Notes under the pieces: generated by a model
What the model was told of the DNA's origin: nothing
The model's input: the letters and a program-made list of their open reading frames with translations, nothing else
Databases searched by the model: none
Made by a program: the position numbers and the translations under genes
In this document: positions 24,427 to 35,599 of the stretch, piece by piece
Layout of the letters: each line of letters opens with the position of its first letter
Position numbering within the stretch: the first letter of the stretch is position 1
Origin: Rhodocollybia butyracea
Taxonomy: Eukaryota; Basidiomycota; Agaricomycetes; Agaricales; Omphalotaceae
Direction of reading: 5' to 3'
NCBI GenBank assembly: GCA_015501585.1
Contig: JADNRY010000002.1
Coordinates: 434,001-498,000 of the forward strand
DNA length: 64,000 bases

Positions 24427-25810
24427 TTACTCCAAGGGAATGTCAATCTTGAATCCTGCGTCCATCCACTGTTTTTCAAATCCTAATACTCCATCAATAG
24501 TTTCCAAAATAGTGCTTTCCAGCGACGCAAAGTCGCTTTCCTTCATTCCAAGCACCTCTTCGACTCGTTTGCTATTATATGGCATCTTTTTCCTAGGATA
24601 TACCGGTGGCGGCGTTTTGATAAGCCTGTCTGCCAACTCTGGTCGTTTTGTTTTGATCAAATCAATGACCTCATTATAGTCCACTTCGTGTGGACTGGCG
24701 ATAATGATACGCTTTCGACCGACGATGGAAGCACTAGGTGCGTCAAGGGCCAGTATGTGTGCTTTGGCAATATCGCGGACGTCTATGTAAAAGCTGGACA
24801 TGGGGTAAACTCCATTCGGCACAGTGAGCCTATAATAGTAGAGATTTGTGGATAGAGCGTAGTAGTCTGGAGTAGGCAGGCTGAATCCCTCCGCGAATGG
24901 ACCGTAGAAAATGGGCGGGTTGACTAGGACGATTAACTCGAGACTCGGAATGAGTACCACTACTTGTAAATCACTCACGAACTGTGATATCTACATGCGG
25001 GTGAGATTCAGCAAACTCCCAAACTTCTTTCTCAGCAATGGTCTTGGCCGCACGATACGCATCCACTCCATGGGGCTGGGTTTCATGCGCTTTCTCTCTG
25101 GTGTCTACAGAATACCAATCTGCAATGGTAGGTCAACTCACACAGATAGGGACAACTCAGTCTTGAGCACTTTACCTTGATCAGTGGGGGTATACTGAGA
25201 GCTGATTACAAGGACCCTGTTGCCTTGATCAGTAAGTTGATACTGAGGATTAATCACTGTCGCGAAAGAGCTGGTCAGCACAACACGCGTGATACCAGCT
25301 TTCTCAGCTTGTCGGATGACATTGAGGGCTCCATCAACAGCGCCCTGAAATCGGTAAGTATACAAGTATCTCGGCACAGTGTGACTTGCGAGACAAACCT
25401 TCACCGATTCGTCGATATCGTTTACTCGCCCTCCCAGTGGTGCGGCAGTGTGTATGACGGCCGTGACTCCTTTGAATGCATCGGGAAGTTGGTCTGTGGC
25501 AATGTCCACTATAGGTACTACGTCGAGCTGGTCGCCGAAACGCTGGTACATGGATTTGAACTGGGACACTTTCTTTTCCCGGACTAGACTGCGAACGGAG
25601 GAGGTAAATCAATCGTAGAAAATGCGTACGGACTTACGTCCGGACACGGTAACCTTGCTCCAACATTTGGGTGAGAATGTGAGATCCTAGGAAGCCTGTG
25701 GCACCCGTCAACTGCACAATGACAAGGAGTTTAAGCCCATCGACTCGGACCGCCTGGAGGAGTGCACGTACAAGAATAAGTTCTAATGAATGTGTGTTAT
25801 TGGAGGCCAT
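24427..25810 (-). CDS. NADP-dependent extended short-chain reductase (aldehyde/dihydroflavonol reductase-like), copy 1
   Basis: Six exons (25772-25810, 25638-25711, 25399-25588, 25176-25344, 24979-25119, 24427-24923) give 369 residues. The Rossmann glycine motif TGATGFLGSHI begins at residue 15 and is created by joining exons 1 and 2; it is followed by GYRVRTLVREK, AVIHTAAPL, TRVVLTSSFATV (catalytic Ser) and the active-site DAYRAAK (YxxxK). This is the pattern of Gre2-like methylglyoxal/aldehyde reductases and plant dihydroflavonol reductases: NADPH-dependent reduction of aldehydes or ketones in the cytosol. The substrate is unknown. It differs from copy 2 by one missing codon near residue 95 and scattered substitutions. 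No frame break, so it is likely functional. Confidence 0.9.
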
Positions 25811-26670
25811 TGAGAAAAGGAAGAATTGGTTGAGAGTTGTTGTTGAGTCTGAGATAGGCTCATTTTTCTCAGCTTGAATTTTCAATACTATACCCGGCTG
25901 TTCCTTAAACAGGGACCACCTGGCCGGTTTTTCCTTCATTCCTTCCTTCCTAATTACTAGCCGTTTTACTCACTTGTTCAGCCGCTTAAGTACCACCTGA
26001 CTCAGCATCTCGGAACATGGACCAATGGGCCGAGATGAAAGCAACGAAATCCGTCTCGAGTATCACCCAAGAAAAATGTTAAGGAACAAGGAAAAAAGGA
26101 AGAAACCGACGCGACCGTTTAACATCCGATTCCGTTTACACAGTGCCAAGTCTTTGCTTCTATTTGAACAAATTGAATTTCAAGTTCGAAATATGTTAGG
26201 TCAAAGCGCGGTATCACACCTTATCACATCCAACTAGTGATATTATGGCTGCCAGAGGTTTGTTACATGTACACCTATTTATGATAAGTTCAATGGAAAA
26301 AAAGCGGGACAGCATACATTTCATTTCCTTATACATTGACAAGGAGTGAGTACTTCTAAAGATGTTATTGAATCATCCCATTGGGAAACTTCGCAGTCTG
26401 TTTGACACTTGAGCTTGAAACCTCGTGCAGCAGTATACAGGACTCGTACTCGCCACGCGCCTGGTGCGATGGCCCACACTCGCAAGTACTACCTGAAATC
26501 ATATTCCTCTATCTTTTCAAGTATGTCCTTGTTGGTGTCCCACCAGAGAGCCAGTTCTCCATCCTTGACGTCGAATGCATGCGGTGTACTGTACGTCAAG
26601 GCAAGTTCGTATTGACCAACAACCAAGCTTGAAGAGCGATCTAAATGATACTCGATACATACCTGGTGCA
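25811..26670. other. Upstream region of reductase copy 1 and start of block copy 2
   Basis: The first 550 bases are the duplicated promoter side (partner 30206-30675). The segment 26366-26627 is unique, and block copy 2 starts near 26628. No gene is supported. Confidence 0.5.
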
Positions 26671-26836
26671 TGTTGGATATTTATCCTGGGCTGCTCAATC
26701 GAGGCTGTGGACAAACACATATATACAAATGATGTGTAACTACAACCCTTGATAACAATCTAATAGTAGTCTTGAACCGCCATCTCAGAGCCATCTCAGA
26801 GCCATCTAAGAGTCTAGGAGTCTTTATTAACCAACA
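26671..26836 (+). repeat. 5' LTR
   Basis: 166 bp, TGTTGG...CCAACA, identical by eye to the 3' LTR. It contains a direct repeat of ccatctcagag. The bases right after it (ggttatgggccccg) are in the place of the tRNA primer site; the matching tRNA was not identified. Confidence 0.92.
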
Positions 26837-26977
26837 GGTTATGGGCCCCGTGTCCACACTATACATCTAGGAGTTTTATTCATCATCTAGGAGCTTTACT
26901 TTTCACCCAATCACTCAATCTCACTCATTTCATCATCCCATCCCCAATCCCTTTTCAACGACTCATATTCATTCACT

Positions 26978-28075
26978 ATGGCCACACTTTCAGCTCTTCT
27001 TAATCTTGGAAGGAACATTCCCCTACTTTCCACTACAAATGCTGATGACTGGAGCAACTGGAAAGAGGATGTTCTGCAAATGGTGCTTAGTGCAGATGGT
27101 CAGAGCGCCAAGATTGCCACAGGGTTGACTTCACGTCCATCAGAGGCTGCTGATGCCAAGGAATGGGATCGACTCAACTCACAGGCTGCGTCCATCATTA
27201 AATCCCTCACTAATCGAGACTGCCGAAACATCTACAAGGATAAGACAAATGCTTCCGAAATCTGGAGTGCACTTGTCTCCTATTTTGAAAAACCATCATT
27301 TTCCTCACGTTCAGCTACACGTGCTGCCTATCACCGCATTACGCATGATCCACTTAAACCAACCAAAGTCTATCTTGATGCTTTGGATGATATGCGTGCT
27401 CGTCTTCAGGCACTACTCCCTTCCGGTGAAACAATCTCTGATAGTTATCACAAGGATATCATGCTCCAGAACCTTCATTCATCATTCGAGGCCTGGAAAA
27501 CATCTCTTCTCGCCCAACCTACTGGCGAGCCCAATCTTAAAACCTGCCGCACTGTTCTTGAGAGTGCTATGGTTTCATTTGACCCTGAGAAGAGAGCCGA
27601 TGAAATTTTAGATGGGATTAATAACCCATCTGAACCATCCTCCCGTGTAGAGGCTGCTCATGCTTATGCTACAGCTTTCCGAAAGGGAAGTAAAGGAGGA
27701 AGTCGGAATGGATCTGGTACTAGGGAAAGTTTTAGTGGTAGAGGGGGAGGAAGAGGGGGAGCTTCCAATGGAAGCGGCCATGAAGATGGACAAGGATTTA
27801 TAGACAGTCGCGGAAATCGCTGGTGCGATATGTCTATGGATGGCTGTCACCGTTGTGGAGGTATGTCGCACAAGGCTTCTAACTGTGTCAAGGACATGCC
27901 AGAGGAAGTCAAGCACTGGTGTCTTAACCGCACATATGACACTGCGCACATCACTCACAATCCTCCCAATAACATCTCTTCACATTTCATTGCTCCTATT
28001 GATACTTATGGTTTTTCTGCTCATCCTACTTGTCCACCCTTTGAAGAGGAGGAGTATATTGATTTTCATGCTTGA
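26978..28075 (+). CDS. gag: Gag protein of the LTR retrotransposon
   Basis: An intact 365-residue ORF. The N-terminal two thirds have the helical gag fold of Copia elements (DDWSNWKEDVLQMVL, IWSALVSYFEKPS, YLDALDDMRARLQALLP). A Gly/Ser/Arg-rich linker (about residues 232-265) precedes one CCHC zinc knuckle, CHRCGGMSHKASNC (C-x2-C-x4-H-x4-C), for RNA binding. It should package the element RNA. It ends 48 bases before the 3' LTR, so there is no room for pol. Confidence 0.92.
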   Translation: MATLSALLNLGRNIPLLSTTNADDWSNWKEDVLQMVLSADGQSAKIATGLTSRPSEAADAKEWDRLNSQAASIIKSLTNRDCRNIYKDKTNASEIWSALVSYFEKPSFSSRSATRAAYHRITHDPLKPTKVYLDALDDMRARLQALLPSGETISDSYHKDIMLQNLHSSFEAWKTSLLAQPTGEPNLKTCRTVLESAMVSFDPEKRADEILDGINNPSEPSSRVEAAHAYATAFRKGSKGGSRNGSGTRESFSGRGGGRGGASNGSGHEDGQGFIDSRGNRWCDMSMDGCHRCGGMSHKASNCVKDMPEEVKHWCLNRTYDTAHITHNPPNNISSHFIAPIDTYGFSAHPTCPPFEEEEYIDFHA

Positions 28076-28123
28076 TTATATTTATAGCTTAGGGGGAGCT
28101 CTCTTTGTTTCGCAGAGGGGGAG

Positions 28124-28289
28124 TGTTGGATATTTATCCTGGGCTGCTCAATCGAGGCTGTGGACAAACACATATATACAAATGATGTGTAACTACAACC
28201 CTTGATAACAATCTAATAGTAGTCTTGAACCGCCATCTCAGAGCCATCTCAGAGCCATCTAAGAGTCTAGGAGTCTTTATTAACCAACA
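28124..28289 (+). repeat. 3' LTR
   Basis: 166 bp copy of the 5' LTR, directly after the polypurine tract and directly before the GTGCA target duplication. Confidence 0.92.
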
Positions 28290-28813
28290 GTGCATTCCTT
28301 CACTACGTAAAGAGTCTACTATAAGGCGACGTTTCGCTGAAATTAACGCGGATCCGGATCGGCGCTAAATTTCAAGGAGTCTCTGAGGAATGCGTCCGCG
28401 ATTTGAGTCCTGCAACAAGAAGCCTGAGATATAAAAATGAAGCATGGTTCGGGTCCCGCGGCCGTGGCTTAATGGTTAACCCAAATCCCTTCAAAAAGTG
28501 GGCCCACACCTCTCTTTAATGACCATTTTGCCATGATAGTTCTGACTGAATGGTCGCAAAGAATTTGGAGAGCGTCTGCGACTAGTTGAATGAAGAGAAG
28601 GATAGCGATTTATATGAAGGACCCACAGGCACAAGGTTGTTTGCCATCAAGTTGGACAAATGCATATTCTTGCTCTGTATGTGTTCCGTATACTTCTGTT
28701 CTACGAGTGTCGGCTCTCTGCTATACGCTATTAACAAGTATATCTACAGTCTCCCAACATGACCTCGTAGTCAAAGTCTTGTACATTGCAAGCAGCCCAC
28801 ACGAAAACTGATA
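28290..28813. other. Duplicated 3' flank of the reductase genes
   Basis: Partner of about 23930-24426. It contains ggccgtggcttaatggttaa, which looks like the first part of a tRNA but does not fold into one. No gene is supported. Confidence 0.5.
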
Positions 28814-30205
28814 TTACTCCAAAGGAATGTCAATCTTGAATCCTGCGTCCATCCACTGTTTTTCAAACGCTAGCACACTATCAATAGTTTCCAAAATAGT
28901 GCTTTCCAGCGACGCAAAGTCGCTTTCCTTCATTCCAAGCACCTCTTCAACTCTTTTGCTATTATATGGTAGCTTTTTCCCAGAATATACTGGCGGCGGC
29001 GTTTTGATAAGCCTGTCTGCCAACTCTGGTCGTTTTGTTTTGATCAAATCAATGACCTCATTATAGTCCACTTCGTGTGGACTGGCGATAATGATACGTT
29101 TTCGACCGACGATGGAAGCACTGGGTGCGTTAAGGGCCAGTATGTGTGCTTTGGCAATATCACGGACGTCTATGTAAAAGCTGGACATGGGGTACACTCC
29201 ATTTGGCACAGTGAGCCTATAATAGTAGAGATTTGTAGATAGAGCATAGTAGTCTGGAGTAGGCAGGCTAAATCCCTCCGCGAATGGACCGTAGAAGATG
29301 TGCGGGTTAACTAGGACAATTAACTCGGGAATGAGTACTTGTAAATCACTCACGAACTGTGATATCTACATGCGGGTGAGATTCAGCAAACTTCCAAACT
29401 TCCTTCTCAGCAATGGTCTTGGCCGCGCGATACGCATCCACTCCATGGAGCTGACTTCCACGCGCTTTCTCTCTGGTGTCTACAGAATACCAATCTGCAA
29501 TGGTAGGTCATATACGCGGTCAGCTCACACAGATAGAGATGAGTCAGTCTCGAGCACCTTACCTTGATCAGTGGGGGTATACTGAGAGTTGATTACGACG
29601 ATCCTATTGCCTTGTTCAGTAAGTTGATACTGAGGATTAATCACTGTCGCGAAAGAGCTGGTCAGCACAATACGTGTGATACCAGCTTTCTCAGCTTGTC
29701 GGATGACGTTGAGGGCTCCATCAACAGCGCCCTGGAATCGGTAAGTATACAAGTATCTCGGCACGGTGTGACTTGCAAGACAAACCTTCACCAATTCGTC
29801 GATATTGTTTACTCGCCCGAGTCCCAGTGGTGCGGCAGTGTGTATGACGGCCGTGACTCCTTTGAATGCATCGGGAAGTTGGTCTGTGGCAATGTCCACT
29901 ATAGGTACTACGTCGAGCTGGTCGCCGAAACGCTGGTACATGAATTTGAACTGAGATACTTTCTTTTCCCGGACTAGACTGTGAATGGAGATGGTGAATT
30001 TATCGTAGAAAAATGCGTATGGACTTACGTCCGCACACGATAACCTTGCTTCAACATTTGGATGAGAATGTGAGATCCTAGGAAGCCTGTGGCACCCGTC
30101 AACTGCACAATGATGACAAGGGAGTATAAGCCCATCAACTCGGATCGCCTGGGGGAGTGCACGTACAAAAATAAGCTCTAATGACTTTGTGCTATTGGAG
30201 GCCAT
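28814..30205 (-). CDS. NADP-dependent extended short-chain reductase, copy 2
   Basis: Same six-exon structure as copy 1: 30167-30205, 30029-30102, 29786-29978, 29563-29731, 29354-29494 and 28814-29310, giving 370 residues. The motifs TGATGFLGSHI, AVIHTAAPLG, TRIVLTSSFATV and DAYRAAK are all kept, as is the C-terminal segment ending DAGFKIDIPLE. Differences from copy 1 are mainly conservative. Both copies have their own upstream region, so both are probably expressed. Cofactor preference and substrate are inferred from family only. Confidence 0.9.
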
Positions 30206-30808
30206 TGAGAAAAGGAAGAGTTGGTTGAGAGTTGTTGTTGAGTCTGAGATAGGCACATTTTTCTCAGCTTTCAATACTCCTCAATTCCAACTACTAGCCG
30301 TTTTACTCGCCTGTTCAGCCGACCACCTGACTCAGCATCTGGTAACATGGACCAATGGGCCGAGGTGAAAGCAACGATATTCACCTCGAGTATCACCCAA
30401 GAAAAGCAAGGAAAGAAGAAAGAAACCGACGCCATTACCAAAACCGTCGGATTCCGTTTACAGTCTTGCTTCTATTTGAATTTCGGAATACATTAGAGGT
30501 CAAAGCGGGGTATCACACCCCGCTGGCTGAATTAAAAACACACAAGGTGATATTATGTCTGGAGATCCCAATGGCAATTACGTGTACACCTATTTACGGT
30601 AAGTTCAATGGAAAGAACAGCGGGACAGGATACGTTTCATTTCCTTATACATTGGCAAGGAGTACTTCTAGAGAAACGCTACTGCGGGTATCGATTCAAC
30701 AATTAGTTTGTACACTTTTGGTTTACCGGAATGCGAGACAAATACTTAAGAGCAATGCAAGGTCGTAGATCACGGGGAGAGGATTGTACAGAGTCCACGG
30801 TCAAAGTG
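30206..30808. other. Upstream region of reductase copy 2 and 3' flank of CNOT9
   Basis: To about 30675 this is the duplicated promoter side. The remainder is unique spacer. No gene is seen. Confidence 0.5.
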
Positions 30809-32087
30809 TCAAGGTTCGTTCAAGTTGTTTAGGAGAGTCGTAAGACATCGTTTTGTTACCATATCACCCTGAGATAAAGGTTGGCAATACGTGGTGGTGC
30901 GTCAATATATCTACGTACCTTTAACAGCACACTGAAAGTCTGGTCACGAAGGGGTTCAGGTAAGCAGGCACGGAGAGCTTCTCGAGCTCTGTGATTGATA
31001 GGCTGTGAGTAACGAGAGATTGGAAAAACCGGTTATTCCTCACCTGAGGTTATCGCTCAATCGAAGATAACACCGGACGACGTGTTTTAGTAAACGAACA
31101 GCTTGACTCTCTACCAGTTGGTTGACCATATTACTGAGAACGGTGCCCACCGCGTAGAATCGTTCGTAGGTATGACAGATGTAAGTCAAACCAGTTTCGT
31201 CGAGCAGTATCTTTTGCACAATGAAGATGGCTACGGTTTTCGACAGCTCGGAGCCAGTTTCCATGATTCGGAGGCAGAGAGGAATGATCTCGGTGGAAAG
31301 AAGAAAATGAATGACAGTGTTATTGTCGTTTTGCTATAGTTGGAGAACATGAGACTCTGGATACCATGCAAGCGGAGGACTCACTTTTACAAGAGCACCA
31401 ATCACACCTAGAGATGTGAGGCGTAGGTACTCAAAGGGGCGGGTTTTGGACGTTGTATTCAAGAAGGGATAAAGGAAAAGAGGGATATGAGCTAATGATT
31501 GACAATTAGTCGCTGGAGAAGCGATTCAAGAATCAAAGCACTAACCATTCAAAAAAAGTTGACGTGTTTCCGTGTGAGACGCCACGCACTGCAAAAGAGC
31601 GAGAGCATTGCAAACTCGGTTGGAAACATGAGCCGTAAGATTTGGGGGCGAGAGCAAGGGATAGACAGAGACAATTTCTTGCAACAGAGCAGGCATTATA
31701 CCTACAAAAGTTCAGATATACTCACAGCAGAGACAGGGTACCTAGCTCACCGAATGAGTGCCACAAGATCAAAGCCAGGTCGTCATACTGCTCCCTCTTC
31801 TTGCTCAGCTCCAATAGCGCAGTCTCCCTCGTACTCGGATCCATGAGGTCAATGACGAGCGCAAATATTTTACTATCATCTTGTACGTTCAGGCCATTTG
31901 CTGTTGGGCCATTCGCAGCGATAAATTGTTGACCAGGTTGGTGTGGAACTGTGTGCCCCAAAGGACCACTGGATAGAGGTGGGGTTTCAGAGTAAGCAGA
32001 AAGTGTACTTCGGTTGTAATTGTTGTACTGTGAGTTGTGCTGCTGCTGAAGATACGAGACTGGCTTGGGCGACAGAAGCCCCGCCAT
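30809..32087 (-). CDS. CAF40: CCR4-NOT subunit CNOT9/Rcd1 (Caf40)
   Basis: Armadillo-repeat subunit of the CCR4-NOT deadenylase complex, acting in mRNA decay and translational repression. Six exons (31751-32087, 31546-31701, 31385-31491, 31044-31333, 30919-30988, 30809-30868) give 339 residues. A Q/N/Y-rich N-terminus of about 75 residues precedes the conserved core: [94 protein letters not shown] and [16 protein letters not shown]. These are near-identical to animal and yeast Rcd1. The last exon is short and codes for the family C-terminus. Confidence 0.96.
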
Positions 32088-32220
32088 CGCAGGTGAAGGT
32101 GAAAAGCAACGGTGTTACAAGTGACCCAGGAAGGAAGGATTGATGACGAATATATGACTATCCACGTGGTTTTGGTTCCTCAGTCCCGGGCCGAGTTGAG
32201 CGCTTCAAGTTTGAGCTTGT

Positions 32221-33931
32221 ATGGCTATCTCCAGCCATTTGTCCCTCTTCGTCCTCTTTTCATTACTGAGTATAAAGGCACGCGCTCATGTTGCTGCGTG
32301 GCATTATGGTAAACCCCAGCTCCTCTTCTTTCCCCATTGCGTTAACGCTAAAGCCAGCAATGTACTGCTTGAACGGAACAGGCAAGTACGAAAACCCAAA
32401 TACCAATGATGCTGTGAATCCACTGTATCAAGTGCGTACATCAAGACTACAGAGATGGATAATAGTCATTGTCTTACTTAGATGACCAAAGAGGATTGGT
32501 GGTTCCATCATTATAACGGAGTAAGTTGGTAACGCTTCTATAACCTGGCTCATCCTAATATAATCTAGTGTGATCAGTTTCCGCCAGAGGAAGGGGACTT
32601 TCTCGACCTGTCCGTCTCTTTGCTGTCTTTTCCTCTCCATCTTCGACTGACAGAGCATTGAAATGCAGTCCGGTAAACGGCACCTTTACGGTAGAGCTTG
32701 CTGTAAACCGTGCTTTCACCACTCTATCCTATAATGGATCCGAAATCGCCGAATTCGGGGACGGAGACGATCATCCTGGAATAGGCGAAGATGGGAAGGA
32801 TTGTATCAACGCTTTAAACAGTAAGTAATATTACTTTGACGAACTCGTCGTCTCACATTTCACTTTCATAGTACATACCAAGAACGAGAGCATGGCTGCA
32901 GGGACAGCTTTCGCGATTTCATACCAGGCATGTTCTGCCCACTGGAACTGTTACATCGGATCATCACTCACAACGCTTGTAGTCAGATATGAAATTGGTG
33001 ACATTTGAGAATTTGGTGGTTTTTACTGTGTTATACCAGTACGTTTTCTGACCATTTTAGTTTTCCTCTGGCTAATTTGTGTAGCACACCATGGAAACGT
33101 ATCGCAACGTATTCGGTCCCAAATTTACCTGCTTGTCCTCCAGAAGGCTGCATATGTGCTGTAAGTATACGAATGTTGTTTATTGTGATGTGCGCACTCT
33201 AAATTTACTCCTCAGTGGGGATGGGTACGATAGATTCTTCTGAAAACAAATGTTTGAGCTCATCTGTTCTCTTCGATTTACCAAGATTCCAAATGGGTAA
33301 ATTCTATGTCATTTAGTTCTAATTCTTTCTGATGCACATTGGACAGATGCGGTACCCGAACATGTACCATATGGGCTACCGATGTAAGGTTGTTGGTCAA
33401 ACAGGCGATGCGGCGGTGGCCCCAGGCAAAGCACCCGTATGGTGCGAAGACGATCCGGATCGTTGCGTCCAGGGAGCAAAACAGATGCTCTATTGGAATC
33501 AGTTGGAAGGTAATAACATTGAAGTGGAAGGATACGATCTCGCCCGAGACCCCAAGAGTCCAGCTTACAAGTCCGTTGTCCAGTCTCTGTGCCTTTTGTG
33601 ATATGGTACTGACATGCTTTACTCAGCTCAAAGTGTGGATTCAAAAACGGTGAGTGTTCTGATGTATACTTCAACCACTGGCTCACTGAATTTTTTTACT
33701 TTCGCTTGCGTAGGTGCTCAAACCGATATATTTTTAGAGCCAGGAACTGCAACGCCCGCGAATATATCTCGGTCGCCTATTAGACATATACTACCCAATC
33801 TCATCCCATCCTCTCCGAGAAATAAACGACCACGAGTCACACCGGTTCATGTCCTTCTAGAGAACGCTCATCGATTTATGATGTTGGTTTATAATTTCCC
33901 GCTTTTCGTGTATTATTACGCCAGATGGTAG
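32221..33931 (+). CDS. AA14 lytic polysaccharide monooxygenase (xylan-type), with one frame break
   Basis: Secreted copper enzyme; characterised AA14 proteins oxidise xylan coating cellulose. A 22-residue signal peptide ends ..IKARA, so the mature protein starts HVAAWHYAMYCLNG, with the N-terminal His of the copper brace. Further family segments are [103 protein letters not shown] and a low-complexity tail. I resolve 13 exons: 32221-32308, 32358-32431, 32482-32520, 32569-32609, 32669-32820, 32872-32927, 32983-33038, 33085-33160, 33216-33224 (9 nt), 33286-33296 (11 nt), 33347-33570, 33627-33649 and 33714-33931. The intron after 32927 starts GC. After the 11 nt exon the frame is off by one near 33355, in a C run. 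Confidence 0.88.
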
Positions 33932-34679
33932 ACAAGAGTCAGACATCAGCTTGTATCTGTACTACGTAGACATATTTTACCTTTAGACAATAATATCCTT
34001 GGCTGCGTAATTACAGGGCGGCATTGTTGTTTACCACGAAGACAGCAATATCAACCTAAGTACGCACTTCCAGTGAGCGGATAAGAGGTGGTGAGAGGGT
34101 GGCAGATCTTATTTGAGGCTGAGGTCACTAACAAAGCCGACCGCTGCAGCGAACGAGCGAGCAGACGTTCTGCTTATTTAACAAAGGCATCACATTATCA
34201 AAGACCAGCAGGCAAGACGATCGTGAAGAAGGCCAAGTCAAATCGGCATCAACTTGTTTATCTTATCTCAGCCTTATCTGCGTACGGATGACTAACTCAC
34301 CGCCGGCTCACAATGGGCCAGTCGGGCCTCGGCCTATCTCAACAATTTTCTCCATCGATATCGCAGCGACATCGACAAACTCTTCCTCGACATCGGCTAA
34401 CATTTCTGCGGCATCCCGACAACTGGATCTACCAACGACAGTGTCAACGTCTTCCCTAGCAATTACCGTCAGTAGCAGTTCAAGGACCGGTTTATGGTGT
34501 TGGAAGAGCGGGTGCTTGCTCTAGAGCACATTGACTTTGATAACGACAGGCTCGGCGTCAACCCCAGAGCTACCGCGGCCCCACAGTTGCCATGCGTGAA
34601 GACATGGAGTGCATGCCGCTGCTTGCATCGAAGCCAGGATTTGCTGGGGACCAATTCGATATGCGACTTCTACCATCCC
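33932..34679. other. Intergenic, unassigned open stretch
   Basis: Around 34330-34560 the plus strand reads protein-like fragments in several frames (for example RFMVLEERVLALEHIDFDND) that I cannot assign or join. No supported gene. Confidence 0.35.
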
Positions 34680-35135
34680 TCAGTTTGGTGTGGCGGGTGC
34701 CCTGACCCATCGGAGGTGCATCCTGGCTTCTTCATGTATGGGACTTCTACCGTCCTTCAGTTCAGTCTGGCGGGTACTGACCCGCCAGGGGAGCATCCTG
34801 GCTTCTTCAGTTCAGTATGGCGGGTATCCTGACCCGCCAGGGAAGCATCCTGGCTTCTTCAGTTCAGGCTGGCGGGTATCCTGACCCGTCAGGGAAGCAT
34901 CCTGACCTCTTCAGTTCAGTTGGGCGGGTACCCAGGGGAGCATCCTGGTCTCTTCAGTTCAGTATGGAGGGCACCCGACCCCAAAGGAGCGTTCTGGCTT
35001 CTTCAGTCCGGTTCAGTATGTCGGGTATCCTGACCCGTCAGAGGAGCGTTTTGACTTATTCCATTCGGTGGGTATCCTGACTCGCCAGAGGAGCGTTCTG
35101 GTCAGTATCCTGACCTGCCGAAGGAGCATCCTTTA
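34680..35135. repeat. Minisatellite, about eight degenerate units of 50-65 bp
   Basis: Each unit contains a version of GGCGGGTATCCTGACC then CGCCAGGGAAGCATCCTGG and CTTCTTCAGTTCAG. Middle units (34760-34920) are most alike; outer units have decayed and lost parts. The unit length is not a multiple of three throughout. The open frame seen across it encodes a repetitive HPGFFSS peptide that is most likely a by-product. Confidence 0.85.
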
Positions 35136-35599
35136 AGCTGGTCTCGAGCGTCTTGGATGGTAACAGAGCGAATTGATGAAAATTCCCAGTCCGATTCCCG
35201 TTCAGATGTTTGAGCATCTAAGGAACGCAGATTTCTTTCAAATGTTTCCTGCTCCTGACTGCTCCTGGACCCGGCCACAAATACCATTACGCGCTGTTGA
35301 TTTTTTTCAAGCAAGCCTGAACGGGCCCGAACTTCTGACTGAACCTTTGCTATGCAGGACCGAATATTATTACGCAGATGTATGTGTATGGGTATGGTAG
35401 CATCTACAATTTTAAGTACAAGCATCGTTATTACGAAGATCTATGCATTGCTATAGCAGGGAATAAGCCAAAGAGAATGTTGAGAAAAGCAAGCATCTAA
35501 ACGAGTGACTGTTATGAATAAACATGTGGCGGATTATCTACAAAAAACAGGACGAAGTGAACGAACGCGGTCGAGACAAAAGACCACCCAGGCTTTGGT
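35136..35599. other. Intergenic, no gene seen
   Basis: Spacer between the minisatellite and the GT90 gene 3' end. Nothing supported. Confidence 0.45.

Larger units (their letters stand above)
22808..26365. repeat. Tandem duplication block, copy 1
   Basis: Unit carrying reductase gene 1. It aligns with 26628-30675 after removal of two insertions: a TIR element here (about 22868-23915) and the LTR retrotransposon in the other copy. The left edge reads ctaaatgatattcgatgcat and its partner ctaaatgatactcgatacat; the right edge is the shared ccttatacattgacaaggag / ccttatacattggcaaggag. Flanking non-coding parts have drifted more than the coding exons. Confidence 0.85.
26671..28289 (+). mobile_element. 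Gag-only LTR retrotransposon (non-autonomous, Copia-type gag)
   Basis: A complete 1619 bp element. Two 166 bp LTRs start TGTTGG and end CCAACA and are identical as far as I can read. A 5 bp target duplication GTGCA flanks it (26666-26670 and 28290-28294). A purine tract agagggggag (28114-28123) abuts the 3' LTR. The interior holds only one ORF, gag; there is no protease, integrase or reverse transcriptase. The uninserted paralogous site at 22828-22850 reads through GTGCA once. Such elements resemble the TR-GAG class described in plants and must borrow enzymes from another element. Confidence 0.92.
26628..30675. repeat. Tandem duplication block, copy 2
   Basis: Second unit, with reductase gene 2 at 28814-30205. 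It contains the LTR retrotransposon 26671-28289. Without that insertion it is about 2.4 kb and colinear with copy 1 without its TIR element. Confidence 0.85.

Noticed and set aside
28455..28520. tRNA-like start ggccgtggcttaatggttaa in the 3' flank of reductase copy 2 (and a weaker form near 24065)
   Set aside because: No matching anticodon stem, T arm or acceptor 3' strand follows, so no cloverleaf can be drawn.
32112..32410. Short plus-strand ORFs upstream of the AA14 gene
   Set aside because: They overlap the signal peptide exon or first intron in wrong frames.
34494..35080. Open frame through the minisatellite with repeated HPGFFSS peptide
   Set aside because: The repeat period changes frame, there are no splice signals or start context, and the peptide follows from the DNA repeat.
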